Positions 37,443 through 46,746 are shown, counted from the first letter of the stretch. The stretch is DNA of 64,000 bases from CAWKAO01 sp963847665 (GCA_963847665.1 CAWKAO010000001.1:124001-188000); one strand, 5' to 3'. The notes: generated from the sequence alone by a model not told the origin. Translations and numbers: made by a program.

Positions 37443-38223
37443 TCTTTTTCATCCTTGCTTCATCAAGGCTTTGCTTGAGTTTTGACATAAGGTCCACTAT
37501 TTCTCCAGGTTTTTCCAGGACTTTTTCTTCAGTTGAACTTATCTTACCTGTTTTTATTTTTTCTTCGATCAGCAGCTTCAATTCCTTCGTATAATTATCC
37601 CTGAAATCAGCGGGATTAAAAGCGGCGCTTAATTGATCTATAAGCATAATAGCAGTCTCTACTTCTTTCTGTGACAGCTTGTTTTCAGGTGGGATATTTA
37701 GATCAGCAGTATCCCTTATCTCACTTTGAAACCTTATCTTATTTAATATCAACAGATCTTTTTCAGCTTTTAGAATACCCAGATGCTCAAGATTATGCAG
37801 GACATAGCGGGAAACTCCCACCATACCTGATTTTTTTAGTGCTTCCCGGAGCAGGCTGTAGACTTTTGCAGCACTTTTTCCGGGTTCGAGGTAGTAGGGC
37901 TGCTCAAAATATTTTGTCTCTATCTCACTTTCAGGGCAAAATTGGACTATTTCAATATTTTCGGTCCTTTTAGAGTAGGCTTTTTTAAAGTCCTCGTCAT
38001 CAAGAGTTATAAAACTACCCTTTTTATATTCATAACTTTTTATGATCTTATCAAACGGGACCTCTTCCCCCGTTGACTTGCATACTCTCATATATTTTAT
38101 TGGGCAGTTATCATCCTCTCTGACAAGGTGAAAATCAGGTTTTCTGTCTTCTGTAGCTTTAAACATCCTGACAGGTATAAGTATAAGGCCAAATGTGATT
38201 GCTCCTTCCCATAATGGTCTCAT
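37432..38223 (-). CDS. ku: DNA-end-binding protein Ku
   Basis: Homodimeric ring protein that binds double-strand ends and recruits LigD. Starts MRPLWEGAITFGLILIPV, the classical bacterial Ku N-terminus, with ESEIETKYFEQPYYLEPGKS and the core to about residue 230, then a short basic tail. ATG 38223 is chosen because GGGAG lies six bases upstream and the homology begins there; TTG 38235 would add four residues. 263 residues. First gene of the ku-ligD-phasin-like operon. Confidence 0.92.
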   Translation of the reverse strand: MRPLWEGAITFGLILIPVRMFKATEDRKPDFHLVREDDNCPIKYMRVCKSTGEEVPFDKIIKSYEYKKGSFITLDDEDFKKAYSKRTENIEIVQFCPESEIETKYFEQPYYLEPGKSAAKVYSLLREALKKSGMVGVSRYVLHNLEHLGILKAEKDLLILNKIRFQSEIRDTADLNIPPENKLSQKEVETAIMLIDQLSAAFNPADFRDNYTKELKLLIEEKIKTGKISSTEEKVLEKPGEIVDLMSKLKQSLDEARMKKNAS

Positions 38224-38399
38224 AATATCTCCCAATTCTAAAAATCAAATTATATTTGAAATAATATCTATATCAGAAATAATTAGTAAAAATAGTATTA
38301 GTTATTTTATAATATTATTCACATAATAGTAACAAGGTATAATGTTTATAAAATTATTGACTCTAAACACTGGTTTTGATCCGGAAAGGAGAAAAAACT

Positions 38400-38834
38400 T
38401 TGAAGGAATTTAAACAATTTATTATGCGTGGAAGTGTAGTCGATCTTGCCGTGGGCATTATCATCGGAGTAGCATTCAGTGCTGTGATCAATTCTCTGGT
38501 CAAAGACATCTTAATGCCTCCAATAGGGCTTGCACTCGGAAAAGTCGATTTTGTAAATCTCTTTGCAGTATTAAAACAAGGAGTTCCTGCCGGGCCATAT
38601 CTTTCACTTGAAGCAGCCCGATCGGCAGGTGCGGTGACACTTAACTATGGTGTTTTTGTAAATACTGTAATCAGTTTTATTATAATCGCGCTAGTCATCT
38701 TCCTTATTATCAAAGGCATAAATAGTCTAAAGAAAAAAGAAGAGGCAAAAGTCATAACTAAATCATGCCCTTACTGTTTTTCAGTAATAAATCTGGAAGC
38801 TACCAGATGTCCAAACTGTACATCAAAGCTTTAA
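38400..38834 (+). CDS. mscL: Large-conductance mechanosensitive channel MscL with zinc-ribbon tail
   Basis: Opens at high membrane tension to release solutes after osmotic downshock. MKEFKQFIMRGSVVDLAVGI is the typical start; TM1 is residues about 14-40 and TM2 about 80-104. The cytoplasmic end is a CPYC ... CPNC zinc ribbon in place of the plain helical bundle, a variant known in several phyla. TTG 38400 with AAAGGAG eight bases before it is preferred over TTG 38376. 144 residues. Confidence 0.9.
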   Translation: MKEFKQFIMRGSVVDLAVGIIIGVAFSAVINSLVKDILMPPIGLALGKVDFVNLFAVLKQGVPAGPYLSLEAARSAGAVTLNYGVFVNTVISFIIIALVIFLIIKGINSLKKKEEAKVITKSCPYCFSVINLEATRCPNCTSKL

Positions 38835-38933
38835 ATATCAGGGCATAAAATAGGGATGTAAAGAAATTTAATAAAAAAATATGAAAAAAGGATCCAATAT
38901 CCGGGGATATCAGGGATCTGAAGAAGGTTGTGA

Positions 38934-39488
38934 TTGCTGATGACGATATTTATTTCAGACAGGAAGAGAATATTAAAATGGGAGATGTTCGGAATACTTT
39001 TTATTGTCTTGCTCGGTTCGTTCCTACATTTTGCCTTTGAGCTTAGCGGCAGTATCAGGGCAGTTGCCCTGATAGGAGCTGTAAATGAAAGTGTCTGGGA
39101 ACATCTAAAGATCGGTTTCTGGCCTGCATTTATCTGGGCGTTTATTGAATTCTTTGTCTTTGGAAAGAGGACTAAAAATTTTCTCTTTGCAAAAGGTCTT
39201 TCTTTTATGCTCATCGGACTTTTAATAACCGGTATTTATTATGGTTCAGTGGCTTTTGGGGTTGAAAGCCTTGTGCTCGATATAGGGAATTTTATTGTGT
39301 CTATCATAATAGCCCAGATAATTAGCTACAGGATAAACCTGGTCCAGAAGCATTATAAGGTGTTAAATGTAATAGGTATTTTTCTCATAATTATAAATAT
39401 AGCAGTTTTCAGTCTTTTGACTTATTTTCCTCCACAATGTCCTCTTTTTAAAGATCCGGTCTCTGGAGGTTATGGGATAGTAGATTAG
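38934..39488 (+). CDS. DUF6512-family membrane protein
   Basis: About 184 residues with five or six membrane helices. The segment GSFLHFAFELSG followed by GAVNESVWEHLKIGFWP is the conserved block I associate with DUF6512. Function unknown. TTG 38934 has AAGG six bases upstream; ATG 38940 would drop two residues. Its last four bases overlap the end of the opposite-strand GGDEF/HD-GYP remnant. Confidence 0.6.
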   Translation: MLMTIFISDRKRILKWEMFGILFIVLLGSFLHFAFELSGSIRAVALIGAVNESVWEHLKIGFWPAFIWAFIEFFVFGKRTKNFLFAKGLSFMLIGLLITGIYYGSVAFGVESLVLDIGNFIVSIIIAQIISYRINLVQKHYKVLNVIGIFLIIINIAVFSLLTYFPPQCPLFKDPVSGGYGIVD

Positions 39489-40363
39489 ACTCCCACCTTT
39501 GTCCTATTCAGGAGTCTTATAAATTTTTTTATCAAATCCGGGTCAAACTGTGTTCCTGCAGCTTTTTTAATTTCTTTTAATGCGCCTATTACAGGTATCG
39601 ACTCCTTGTAGGGTTGGTCATGGGTCATGACATCAAATGCATCGATTATTGATATTATCCTTGATTCAAAGGGGATCTCTTCTCCCTTTAAGCCCTGGGG
39701 ATACCCGGAACCATCAAATTTTTCATGGTGCGAAAGGACAATCGGTGCGATTCGGGAAAGTTGAGTGGAAGACTCGCATATGCTGCAACCTATTTCCGGA
39801 TGTCTTTTTAAAATATCCCATTCTCTTTCAGTGCGAGAATCTTTCTTTTCCAGAAGCTCATCAGATACTGCGATCTTACCTATATCATGCAGTGACGCAA
39901 GAAGTGAAAGGTTATCCAGTTTTTCCTGTTCAAGATACAGCACCCTGCCTATCTCAAGAGCAAGTTCCTGGACCCTCTGGGTATGTTTTTCGGTTTCAAA
40001 GTTCTTTTCAAAAAGGGCAGTGGTCAGGGAAGAAATGATAGAGCTTGAAAGACCTTTTTTCTCGATCAGTTTATTCTTGTACATGTTGTCCTCAGCTTCG
40101 CTTATTATACTATCGATCTCCTGTTTATAAGTCTCCTTGGAAGCAAAACCGAGGGCGACACTGATCGGGATTTTATATCTTGATGTCTTTTTACATGCTT
40201 CTTTTATCCTCCTGACTATTTGTTTTGCATAATCTTTTGGTGTCAGTGGGAGCAGAACAGCATATTCATCCCCACCCCAGCGTGCTATTATGTCTTCCTT
40301 CCTGCAGAAACCCTGTATCGATTTAGCTACATTCTGAAGCAGTTTATCGCCTTATGGTGAGAT
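39485..40363 (-). pseudogene. GGDEF/HD-GYP cyclic-di-GMP protein, 5'-truncated
   Basis: The minus strand from 40351 to 39485 is open: GDKLLQNVAKSI, ARWGGDEYAVLLP (a GGDEF active site, GGDEY), ISVALGFAS, then an HD-GYP phosphodiesterase domain with LASLHDIGKI and HHEKFDGSGYPQGLKGEEIP. Just upstream the SHHK part of the GGDEF domain appears in another frame (one G missing near 40351), and beyond 40366 the sequence is the end of degV. The sensor region and first half of GGDEF are therefore gone. An internal ATG at 40084 could still yield a stand-alone HD-GYP protein. Confidence 0.75.
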
Positions 40364-40365
40364 CT

Positions 40366-41238
40366 TTATCGAGCAGGTATTGCGGCAAGGCCTATAACAG
40401 TGGGCCCTGAATGGGTACCTATGACAGGGGTTATTTCTGAAAAGATTATTTCTTCTATATCCAGATCTGGTATTTCTGATATCTGTTGCTTAATATTGAG
40501 TGCTGACTCCAGTTCATTTCCATAAAAAATGCCGATCCTTATTTTACCTTTACCGGTAAAAGTATTTTTTAATTCATGGAGTATTATATTTACTGCGCCT
40601 TTTTTGGTCCTTGAGATCTTAAATACTTTTACCTTGCCATCATCTGTAGAAAAAACAGGTTTTATTTTTAACATATAGTTCAATAGTTTTTTAAGGCCTG
40701 TAATCCGGCCTCCCTTCAAAAGATATTCGAAATTTTCTACAGTCGCCATAAACACTGCATTATCAATAAGGTACCTTATAAAGTCTTTTATTTTATCCGG
40801 TTCTATTTTATTCTCTGTTTCCAGTCTCTTTATTTCCATTGCTGCTCCTAGAACTATCAAACCAAGAGCCAGAGAGACTGTTTTAGAGTCGAATACTTCT
40901 ATTACTTTATCAGGAAATCTTTGTCTCGCCAGATTTGCAGAATCGAAAGTGTTTGATAACTTTGCACTGAGATGTATGGAATAAATTATATCAGGGTTAT
41001 CTTTTTCTATGATCGAAGAATAAAGAGCAATAAAATCTTTCGGTGAGGGTGCAGACGTCTTTACATCTACATTGCTTTCAAGAAGCTTATAGATCCTGTC
41101 ATTTGTGATATCGATCTTGTCACGATATTCTTTATTTTGTGAATGGATATAGAGAGGAGCAATACCAATATTATATTTATTCAACAGTTCCTCTGGAAGA
41201 TCAGATGTACTATCCGTTACTATAAATATTTTTTTCAT
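40366..41238 (-). CDS. DegV-family fatty-acid-binding protein
   Basis: 290 residues with VTDSTSDLPEELL at the start, the TSAPSP lipid-pocket motif, and the ending VIGTHSGPTVIGL. DegV/FakB proteins present fatty acids to the kinase FakA for phospholipid synthesis; no FakA gene is near. A promoter at 41408-41436 gives a leader of about 165 bases. The gene ends exactly where the truncated GGDEF gene begins. Confidence 0.88.
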   Translation of the reverse strand: MKKIFIVTDSTSDLPEELLNKYNIGIAPLYIHSQNKEYRDKIDITNDRIYKLLESNVDVKTSAPSPKDFIALYSSIIEKDNPDIIYSIHLSAKLSNTFDSANLARQRFPDKVIEVFDSKTVSLALGLIVLGAAMEIKRLETENKIEPDKIKDFIRYLIDNAVFMATVENFEYLLKGGRITGLKKLLNYMLKIKPVFSTDDGKVKVFKISRTKKGAVNIILHELKNTFTGKGKIRIGIFYGNELESALNIKQQISEIPDLDIEEIIFSEITPVIGTHSGPTVIGLAAIPAR

Positions 41239-41307
41239 AACTAAGATCCTTCAAATATAATCTTCTAAGGTCTCAGTTTCTGTTTCTGCAGATTGATAAA
41301 TAAGATC

Positions 41308-41321
41308 TTTGGTGCACCAAA
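41308..41321. promoter_or_regulatory. Perfect 14-bp palindrome in the degV leader
   Basis: TTTGGTGCACCAAA lies about 70 bases before the degV ATG and downstream of its promoter, a position suited to a repressor site. The regulator is unknown. Confidence 0.4.
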
Positions 41322-41407
41322 CAGTACTTTCTTTAATAGTCCAAGTGATCTTTGAAGCATCTGTTTTTTAAATAGGTTTTATTTAAAAATAGAAAATGAT
41401 CTATGAT

Positions 41408-41436
41408 ATTATACCAGCACTCAAATGCTATAACAA
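41408..41436 (-). promoter_or_regulatory. Promoter of degV
   Basis: On the minus strand TTGTTA (41436-41431), 17 bases, and a perfect TATAAT (41413-41408). Confidence 0.5.
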
Positions 41437-41569
41437 CAAAAGTCTACCCACAAATCTTTTCTTACTGTTACTTAGGGATCTTATAACAGTTTATATTTAA
41501 TGCAGGACTTTATTATTGATCAGTAAGCCTCTGCTTGATTTGCAACAAACAATACTGAAAGGAAAAACA

Positions 41570-41974
41570 ATGGCAAGCATAATAGAAATAGAAGGAATAG
41601 GCTCCGAATATAAGAAGAAGCTGGCAGTTGCCGGGATCAAAACCACGGAGGGGCTGCTTAAAAGAGGTGCAACACCTAAAGGCAGGAAAGAAATAGAAGA
41701 AAAAACAGGTATTGGCCACAAGCTTATACTTGAATGGGTAAATCTTTCAGATCTGTTCAGGGTCAAAGGAATAGGGGAGCAATACTCAGATCTGCTTGAA
41801 GAGGCAGGGGTAGATACTGTAGTAGAACTGTCAAACAGGAATGCTGAAAACCTTTACACAAAAGTCATTGAGATAAATAATTCGAAGAGACTTGTAAGAA
41901 AGCCACCAGCCCTGACAATGATAAAAGCCTGGATACAACAGGCAAAAAAACTTAATAGAGTTGTTCAGTATTAG
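41570..41974 (+). CDS. DUF4332 helix-hairpin-helix protein
   Basis: 134 residues from ATG 41570 (GAAAGG upstream): MASIIEIEGIGSEYKKKL, then FRVKGIGEQYSDLLEEAGV. The two G-I-G hairpins match DUF4332, a helix-hairpin-helix family often next to DNA-binding or stress genes. It may bind nucleic acid, but this is unproven. A LysM gene follows after 30 bases in the same direction. Confidence 0.75.
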   Translation: MASIIEIEGIGSEYKKKLAVAGIKTTEGLLKRGATPKGRKEIEEKTGIGHKLILEWVNLSDLFRVKGIGEQYSDLLEEAGVDTVVELSNRNAENLYTKVIEINNSKRLVRKPPALTMIKAWIQQAKKLNRVVQY

Positions 41975-42004
41975 AATATCAAAATCTAATAAGGGAGATA
42001 AACA

Positions 42005-42394
42005 ATGGGTTTAGAAGATGAAATGAAAGCACGTATGGAAGGGGCAAAAAAAATCCAGCAGGAGATCATCTCAAAGCGAAGAGCAGCTCAGTCAGCAGCC
42101 AGACCCGGCTCCAGACCTGGTTCAATCATCACACCAGGTGCAGCAAGTATTCATGGTAATGTAAATGGTCCTCTTTCAACTGCTGCAAGTTTTTCTAAAA
42201 TCATTGCCGAATATACTGTCAAAAAGGGAGACACACTAAGCCAGATCGCCAAGGACCATTATGGATCCGGAAGCCAACCCTACTGGAAATTGATCCAGGA
42301 AGCAAATAAAGATATTATCAAGGATGCAAATCTTATTTATCCCGGGCAGGTTTTTAAGATACCGGTACTTCCTGAAGTATTAAAAAAGAAATAA
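42005..42394 (+). CDS. LysM-domain protein
   Basis: 129 residues. A charged N-terminal helix and a Ser/Pro/Gly linker lead to one LysM domain at about 70-122 (YTVKKGDTLSQIAKDHYGSG ... ANLIYPGQVFKIP). There is no signal peptide, so it resembles the cytoplasmic YgaU/XkdP-like LysM proteins, which may act under osmotic stress or in phage-tail-like particles. AAGGGAG lies eight bases before the ATG. Confidence 0.8.
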   Translation: MGLEDEMKARMEGAKKIQQEIISKRRAAQSAARPGSRPGSIITPGAASIHGNVNGPLSTAASFSKIIAEYTVKKGDTLSQIAKDHYGSGSQPYWKLIQEANKDIIKDANLIYPGQVFKIPVLPEVLKKK

Positions 42395-42443
42395 AAAGTT
42401 CTATAGTTATTTTCATTATTGTTACAATAAACTTCAGAACAGT

Positions 42444-43718
42444 TCAGTTCTCCTGTTGAGGCATTTTTTCTATTGCTATTAGCCTCTCCATTATTGGCGG
42501 ATGGGAGTAGATGATGTTTTTCAATAAAGACCCTGGAGATACATTGGATAGATTGGTCACTGCGATATTCTGAAATATTTCAATCTGGGATTCTTTGTCT
42601 CCAGTCAATTCTATTGCTGTACTGTCTGCCTGTTTTTCAAACTGCCTGGATATAAGGTTTTGAAGAGGCATGCTTAAATAACTTATGAGGCTGAAAAGTA
42701 TAAATAAAACGATTACAAGACGCACACTATTTCCAAGGCCTGCAGTTGAAAGGAAAATGCTAAGAAAATAGGATATAAGTATCACACCTGCTGATCCGAA
42801 AAGTATACTCCACAGAATATGCCTGTACTTCCAGTGTCCTATTTCATGCGATATGACACTTAAGGTCTCATCTTCTGAGTGATTTTTTAACAGGTTGTCA
42901 TATATGACTATTCTCTTTGTACTGCCGATTCCGGTAAAATAAGCATTTATCCTTGTAGTTTTATTGCTCGCATCTGCCACAAGTACCCTGTCTATCTCTA
43001 TACCTGCTTTTTCAGTCAAAGCTTATGTATCTTGTTGTTGAGACTCACGTTTTCCAGGGGTGTGAACTTATAGAAAAGAGGGTCTATTATAACCGGGAAA
43101 ATAAAACTTGAGATTGCAATAAAAATAATAAAAATACCTGCAGTGATAGCCCACCAGTATTTGGATGTATATATCAAGCAAAATATAAATGAGAGTCAGT
43201 GCTGCAGTATTTATTACAAGTGAAATAGCCCTGTCTTTCAGTATGTCCAAAAACCAGGCGCTCAATGTCTGATTGGAAAGCCCAAAGTTATGATCTATTA
43301 TAAAACCCCTGTAATACTGAAGAGGCAGTAGTATAAGAAACAATACGATATTAAAAACAGCAAATATCGCAACAGCTGTAAAAATAGGTATCCTGTTAAT
43401 GAATAAGGAACTTCGCCAGAAGATCAATAAAACAGCACCAAAAAAAATCCAGGTCAGAAACCGTTCTGCTATTGATAATAACAAAACTGTTCTGTTGTAT
43501 TGCGCAGATATTTCCAGGAAAGACCTTTCGAAATATTTATTTGCTGCATCATCCTGAGGCGGCTTTATCTGCATTGCGGCCACAAGCAAAATTATAAGCA
43601 TTATTATACTTAACACAGCTATGGCTATAGAAACATTTATTGCCCATCCCGATCCAAACAAATGCATTTTTTTATCTTTTGTTTTTTTTAAATACTTTGA
43701 ATCTTTTTTATTATACAT
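42444..43718 (-). pseudogene. M48 (Ste24/HtpX-like) membrane metalloprotease, two frameshifts
   Basis: The N-terminal half (43718 to about 43163) shows membrane helices and YYRGFIIDHNFGLSNQTL, typical of the Peptidase_M48 N-domain. Around 43163-43172, in GATATATAC, the frame changes to SKYWWAITAGIF and PVIIDPLFYKFTPLEN. Near 43013-43022, in CTTTG, it changes again to TEKAGIEIDRVLVADAS, the zinc site HEIGHWKYRH and the rest. Repairing both gives about 425 residues, the usual length. Disrupted in this assembly. Confidence 0.8.
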
Positions 43719-43825
43719 CCTAATAGTTGATTTTTTGTTTTTTATTCACCAAATCCTACTGATATATAATAACAGTACGCAGAAAAAAACTAAAAATAAG
43801 GTAAAAAATAATTATACATATATTA

Positions 43826-43853
43826 TTGACAAATGATACTATTATAGTATCAT
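43826..43853 (+). promoter_or_regulatory. Promoter with overlapping operator for the Rrf2-ferredoxin operon
   Basis: TTGACA (43826-43831) and TATCAT (43848-43853) are 16 bases apart. ATGATACTA (43833-43841) and TAGTATCAT (43845-43853) form a perfect 9-bp inverted repeat with a 3-base centre covering the spacer and -10, well placed for repression by the Rrf2 protein encoded next. Confidence 0.75.
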
Positions 43854-43944
43854 TAAGAATATGTATGGATACGACCTGAAAAATAATAAGATCATTGATT
43901 CGGTTTGATCAAAAAAACTAATTCTGGTTGGAAGGAGGATAGAA

Positions 43945-44364
43945 TTGAAGCTTATAACAAGGGATATTGATTATGCGGTAAGGGCGCTTATCTTTATCGG
44001 AAATAACAATAAAGATAATTCTGACTCTACTGCTGTTTCGATATCTGAGATCGTAGAAAAACTTGATGTCCCTAAACCTTTTATGAGAAAGATCCTCCAG
44101 GTGTTAAGCAGCAATGGGATATTGACTTCCCATAAAGGGAATAAAGGAGGTTTTAATCTTGCATTGAAACCAGAAGAAGTCTTTTTATATGATATTGTTG
44201 AGATATTTCAGGGCAAGTTCAGCCTTAATGATTGTTTATTTAAAAAAAATATTTGTCCTGACAGGAGCAGGTGCCTGCTTAAAAAAAAGATAGACTCTAT
44301 CCAGGAGCAGGTTGAGGATGAATTAAAAAAAATAAGTCTTAAAAGTTTAATGGAAGGAGAATAA
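43945..44364 (+). CDS. Rrf2-family iron-sulfur transcriptional regulator
   Basis: 139 residues. The N-terminal winged helix starts MKLITRDIDYAVRALIFIGN and includes LDVPKPFMRKILQVL and GGFNLA; three cysteines in DCLFKKNICPDRSRC (spacing six and five) match the Fe-S site of IscR/NsrR-type members. TTG start after GGAAGGAGG. It is followed after one base by a ferredoxin gene, and a palindromic operator sits on its promoter, so it probably senses redox or Fe-S state and controls this pair. Confidence 0.88.
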   Translation: MKLITRDIDYAVRALIFIGNNNKDNSDSTAVSISEIVEKLDVPKPFMRKILQVLSSNGILTSHKGNKGGFNLALKPEEVFLYDIVEIFQGKFSLNDCLFKKNICPDRSRCLLKKKIDSIQEQVEDELKKISLKSLMEGE

Positions 44365-44365
44365 G

Positions 44366-45295
44366 ATGGGTATAAGAAATATTATAGAAATAGATGAAGA
44401 TAAATGTACTGGATGCGGGCAGTGTATCCCGAATTGCCCTGAAGGAGCCCTTCAGGTCATTGATGATAAAGCAAGATTGATAAGCGATCTATTTTGCGAT
44501 GGACTTGGCGCATGCATCGGGGAATGTCCTGAAGGAGCCATTAATATAATAGAAAGGGAGGCCCAGCCATATGATGAAGAAAAAGTCATGGAAAATATAG
44601 TAAAACAGGGGGAAAACGTTATAATCGCACATCTGGAACATCTGAAGCATCATAATGAGACTGTTCTTCTTGAAGAAGCAGAAAAATATCTTGAAAAACA
44701 TAATATAAAAATAACTGTAAAAACAGGTCTAGACCACAGTGAATGTGATCATTCCGGTGACCTGCCATGCGGTTGTCCCGGTTCAGCAGTAATGGATCTC
44801 AGGGAAGAAGAGAGCAGGTCGAGTATCAATAAAACTGAAAGCGGGAAGACATTAAAAGAAGATCCAAAAGCAGCAAAGATACAGGAGCTCTTAAATCAGC
44901 TGACCGAGCGCAGATCAAGTCTGAAGCAATGGCCGGTGCAGATAATGCTTGTCCCGCCTAATGCACCCTATTTTGAAGGAGCTGACATTTTAATAGCTGC
45001 TGATTGTGTACCATTTGCATACCCTGGTTTTCATGAAGACCTTCTGGAGGGAAAAATACTCCTTGTAGGCTGTCCCAAACTTGACGACAGTGAGATATAT
45101 GTAAAGAAGATAACAGAGATATTAAAATTAAATGATATAAGATCTATAACTGTGGCGCATATGGAGGTACCGTGCTGTTCGGGTATGCTCAGAATTGTTA
45201 AGCAGGCTATAACTTCTTCAGCAAAACAAATTCCATTTGACTCTATAGAAATAGGCATCAAGGGTGACATATTATCAAGAAATAAAGTAGCCTAG
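44366..45295 (+). CDS. Two-cluster 4Fe-4S ferredoxin-like protein
   Basis: Residues 10-65 hold CTGCGQCIPNCPEGAL and CDGLGACIGECPEGAI, two clusters of ferredoxin type. A linker with CDHSGDLPCGCPGS may bind another metal. The C-terminal 120 residues, with AADCVPFAYPGF, VGCPKLDD and VPCCSGMLRI, look like a separate Cys-rich domain. Proteins of this build sit near Rrf2 regulators and hydroxylamine reductase or hydrogenase genes in anaerobes. Electron partner unknown. Confidence 0.8.
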   Translation: MGIRNIIEIDEDKCTGCGQCIPNCPEGALQVIDDKARLISDLFCDGLGACIGECPEGAINIIEREAQPYDEEKVMENIVKQGENVIIAHLEHLKHHNETVLLEEAEKYLEKHNIKITVKTGLDHSECDHSGDLPCGCPGSAVMDLREEESRSSINKTESGKTLKEDPKAAKIQELLNQLTERRSSLKQWPVQIMLVPPNAPYFEGADILIAADCVPFAYPGFHEDLLEGKILLVGCPKLDDSEIYVKKITEILKLNDIRSITVAHMEVPCCSGMLRIVKQAITSSAKQIPFDSIEIGIKGDILSRNKVA

Positions 45296-45568
45296 TAACC
45301 TGAACTTTATTATTGGGGGATAGGTGTATCAATTTCCAGATGCATTAAAAAATGAGGTTATGCCTCCTTATTATTTTTAATAGTCAAATATTTTTGTTGT
45401 GTTTCTATACAGTTTTTCGATTTTAGTTTTAAAAATTTTTAATTTAAACACTTTATATGATATCCTTATTTTATAATAAATCACATCATTAATAAAAATT
45501 CAATAGACCTTGAGGATCAAATAAATTCTTTAAAACTTTTAAAAATAATTTTGAAAGAGGGATTTAAA

Positions 45569-46666
45569 ATGGATAAACCAAGATTTGCAGTCATTGGCGC
45601 TGGACATGGCGGAAAGGCCATGGCGGCGCATCTTGCAATAAAAGGATTTTCTGTAAAGCTATATAACAGGACACTTAGTAAGATAGAACCTATTATCAAG
45701 ATGCATGGGATCGAGGTCGAAGGAGAAGTAACAGGTTTCGGAAAAATAGAAATTGCTACTGATAATATAGGCGATGTAGTAAAGGGATCAGACGTAATCA
45801 TGGTCTGTGTTCCAGCTTTCGCACATGCATCTATTGCTGAAAGGTGCGCCCCTTATCTTGAAGATGGACAGATAGTGATGTTGAACCCTGGAAGGACGTG
45901 CGGCGCTCTTGAGTTTATAAACATTCTGAGGGAGAGAGGCAATAAAAAGGACTTGATGATTGCAGAGGCCCAGACTTTTATATATGCCAGCAGGGGAATG
46001 GGACCTGCATCTGTGAAGATATTCAGGACAAAACAGGCAATACCAGTCGCAGTTATACCTGCTGTTAAGACCGAGGAGGCACTTGATAAGATAAACCAGG
46101 CTTACCCAGAGTTTATTTCTGCGACCAGTGTTATCGAGACAAGTTTCAATAACATCGGTGCGGTCTTTCATCCTGCTATTACTATTCTCAATGCCAGCAG
46201 GATAGAATCTACCATGGGTAACTTCCAGTTCTATATTGAAGGCGTAACTTCTTCTGTCGCCAGAGTACTTGAAATAGTAGACAATGAGAGAGTGGAAGTC
46301 GCAAATAAGCTTAGATGCAAGAATATCCTTACAGCTCTGGACTGGCTGACAATGGCATATAATGTCGTAGAGGACAATCTGTTTGACGGGATACACAGTA
46401 ACCCCGGTTATTACGGGATAATGGCTCCCAAGACTTCCAATGTCCGTTATATAACTGAAGATGTGCCTATGAGCCTTGTACCTATTTCTGAGATAGGGCG
46501 GGTCTTTGGAGTAGATACTCCTGTTACTGACTCACTGATACATCTTGCGAATGTGATTTTCAGGAAGGATTTTAGAAAGTCCGGAAGAAATATCACAAAT
46601 CTTCGTCTGGAAAACCTGACAATCGATGAAATAAGAAATCTGTTTATTGAAGGCAAGATAAAGTGA
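45569..46666 (+). CDS. NAD(P)-dependent opine (octopine/nopaline) dehydrogenase family protein
   Basis: 365 residues. The Rossmann motif FAVIGAGHGGKAMAAHL is at the start, VMVCVPAFAHASIAE follows, and NNIGAVFHPAITILNASRIE holds the catalytic His of the octopine/nopaline dehydrogenase domain. Such enzymes reductively join a keto acid to an amino acid, or the reverse. ATG 45569 follows AAAGAGGG and is preferred over an upstream TTG. A B12-binding-like mutase candidate lies 80 bases downstream, so the two likely act together. Confidence 0.8.
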   Translation: MDKPRFAVIGAGHGGKAMAAHLAIKGFSVKLYNRTLSKIEPIIKMHGIEVEGEVTGFGKIEIATDNIGDVVKGSDVIMVCVPAFAHASIAERCAPYLEDGQIVMLNPGRTCGALEFINILRERGNKKDLMIAEAQTFIYASRGMGPASVKIFRTKQAIPVAVIPAVKTEEALDKINQAYPEFISATSVIETSFNNIGAVFHPAITILNASRIESTMGNFQFYIEGVTSSVARVLEIVDNERVEVANKLRCKNILTALDWLTMAYNVVEDNLFDGIHSNPGYYGIMAPKTSNVRYITEDVPMSLVPISEIGRVFGVDTPVTDSLIHLANVIFRKDFRKSGRNITNLRLENLTIDEIRNLFIEGKIK

Positions 46667-46746
46667 TCATTTTTTAGCTTTTTTATAAGAAAAATGAAAA
46701 TGTCCTGATGTATTATATCTAAAGAGACCGAACCCTGGAGGTTTGT

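Larger units (their letters stand above)
41239..41569. other. 331-base divergent intergenic region (degV / DUF4332)
   Basis: Holds the degV promoter (41408-41436, minus) and a perfect palindrome at 41308-41321. GAAAGG near 41558 serves the DUF4332 gene. No other coding or structured element is recognised. Confidence 0.5.

Noticed and set aside
45296..45568. Cobalamin riboswitch before the opine/B12 pair
   Set aside because: No B12-box-like sequence or expected fold is visible.
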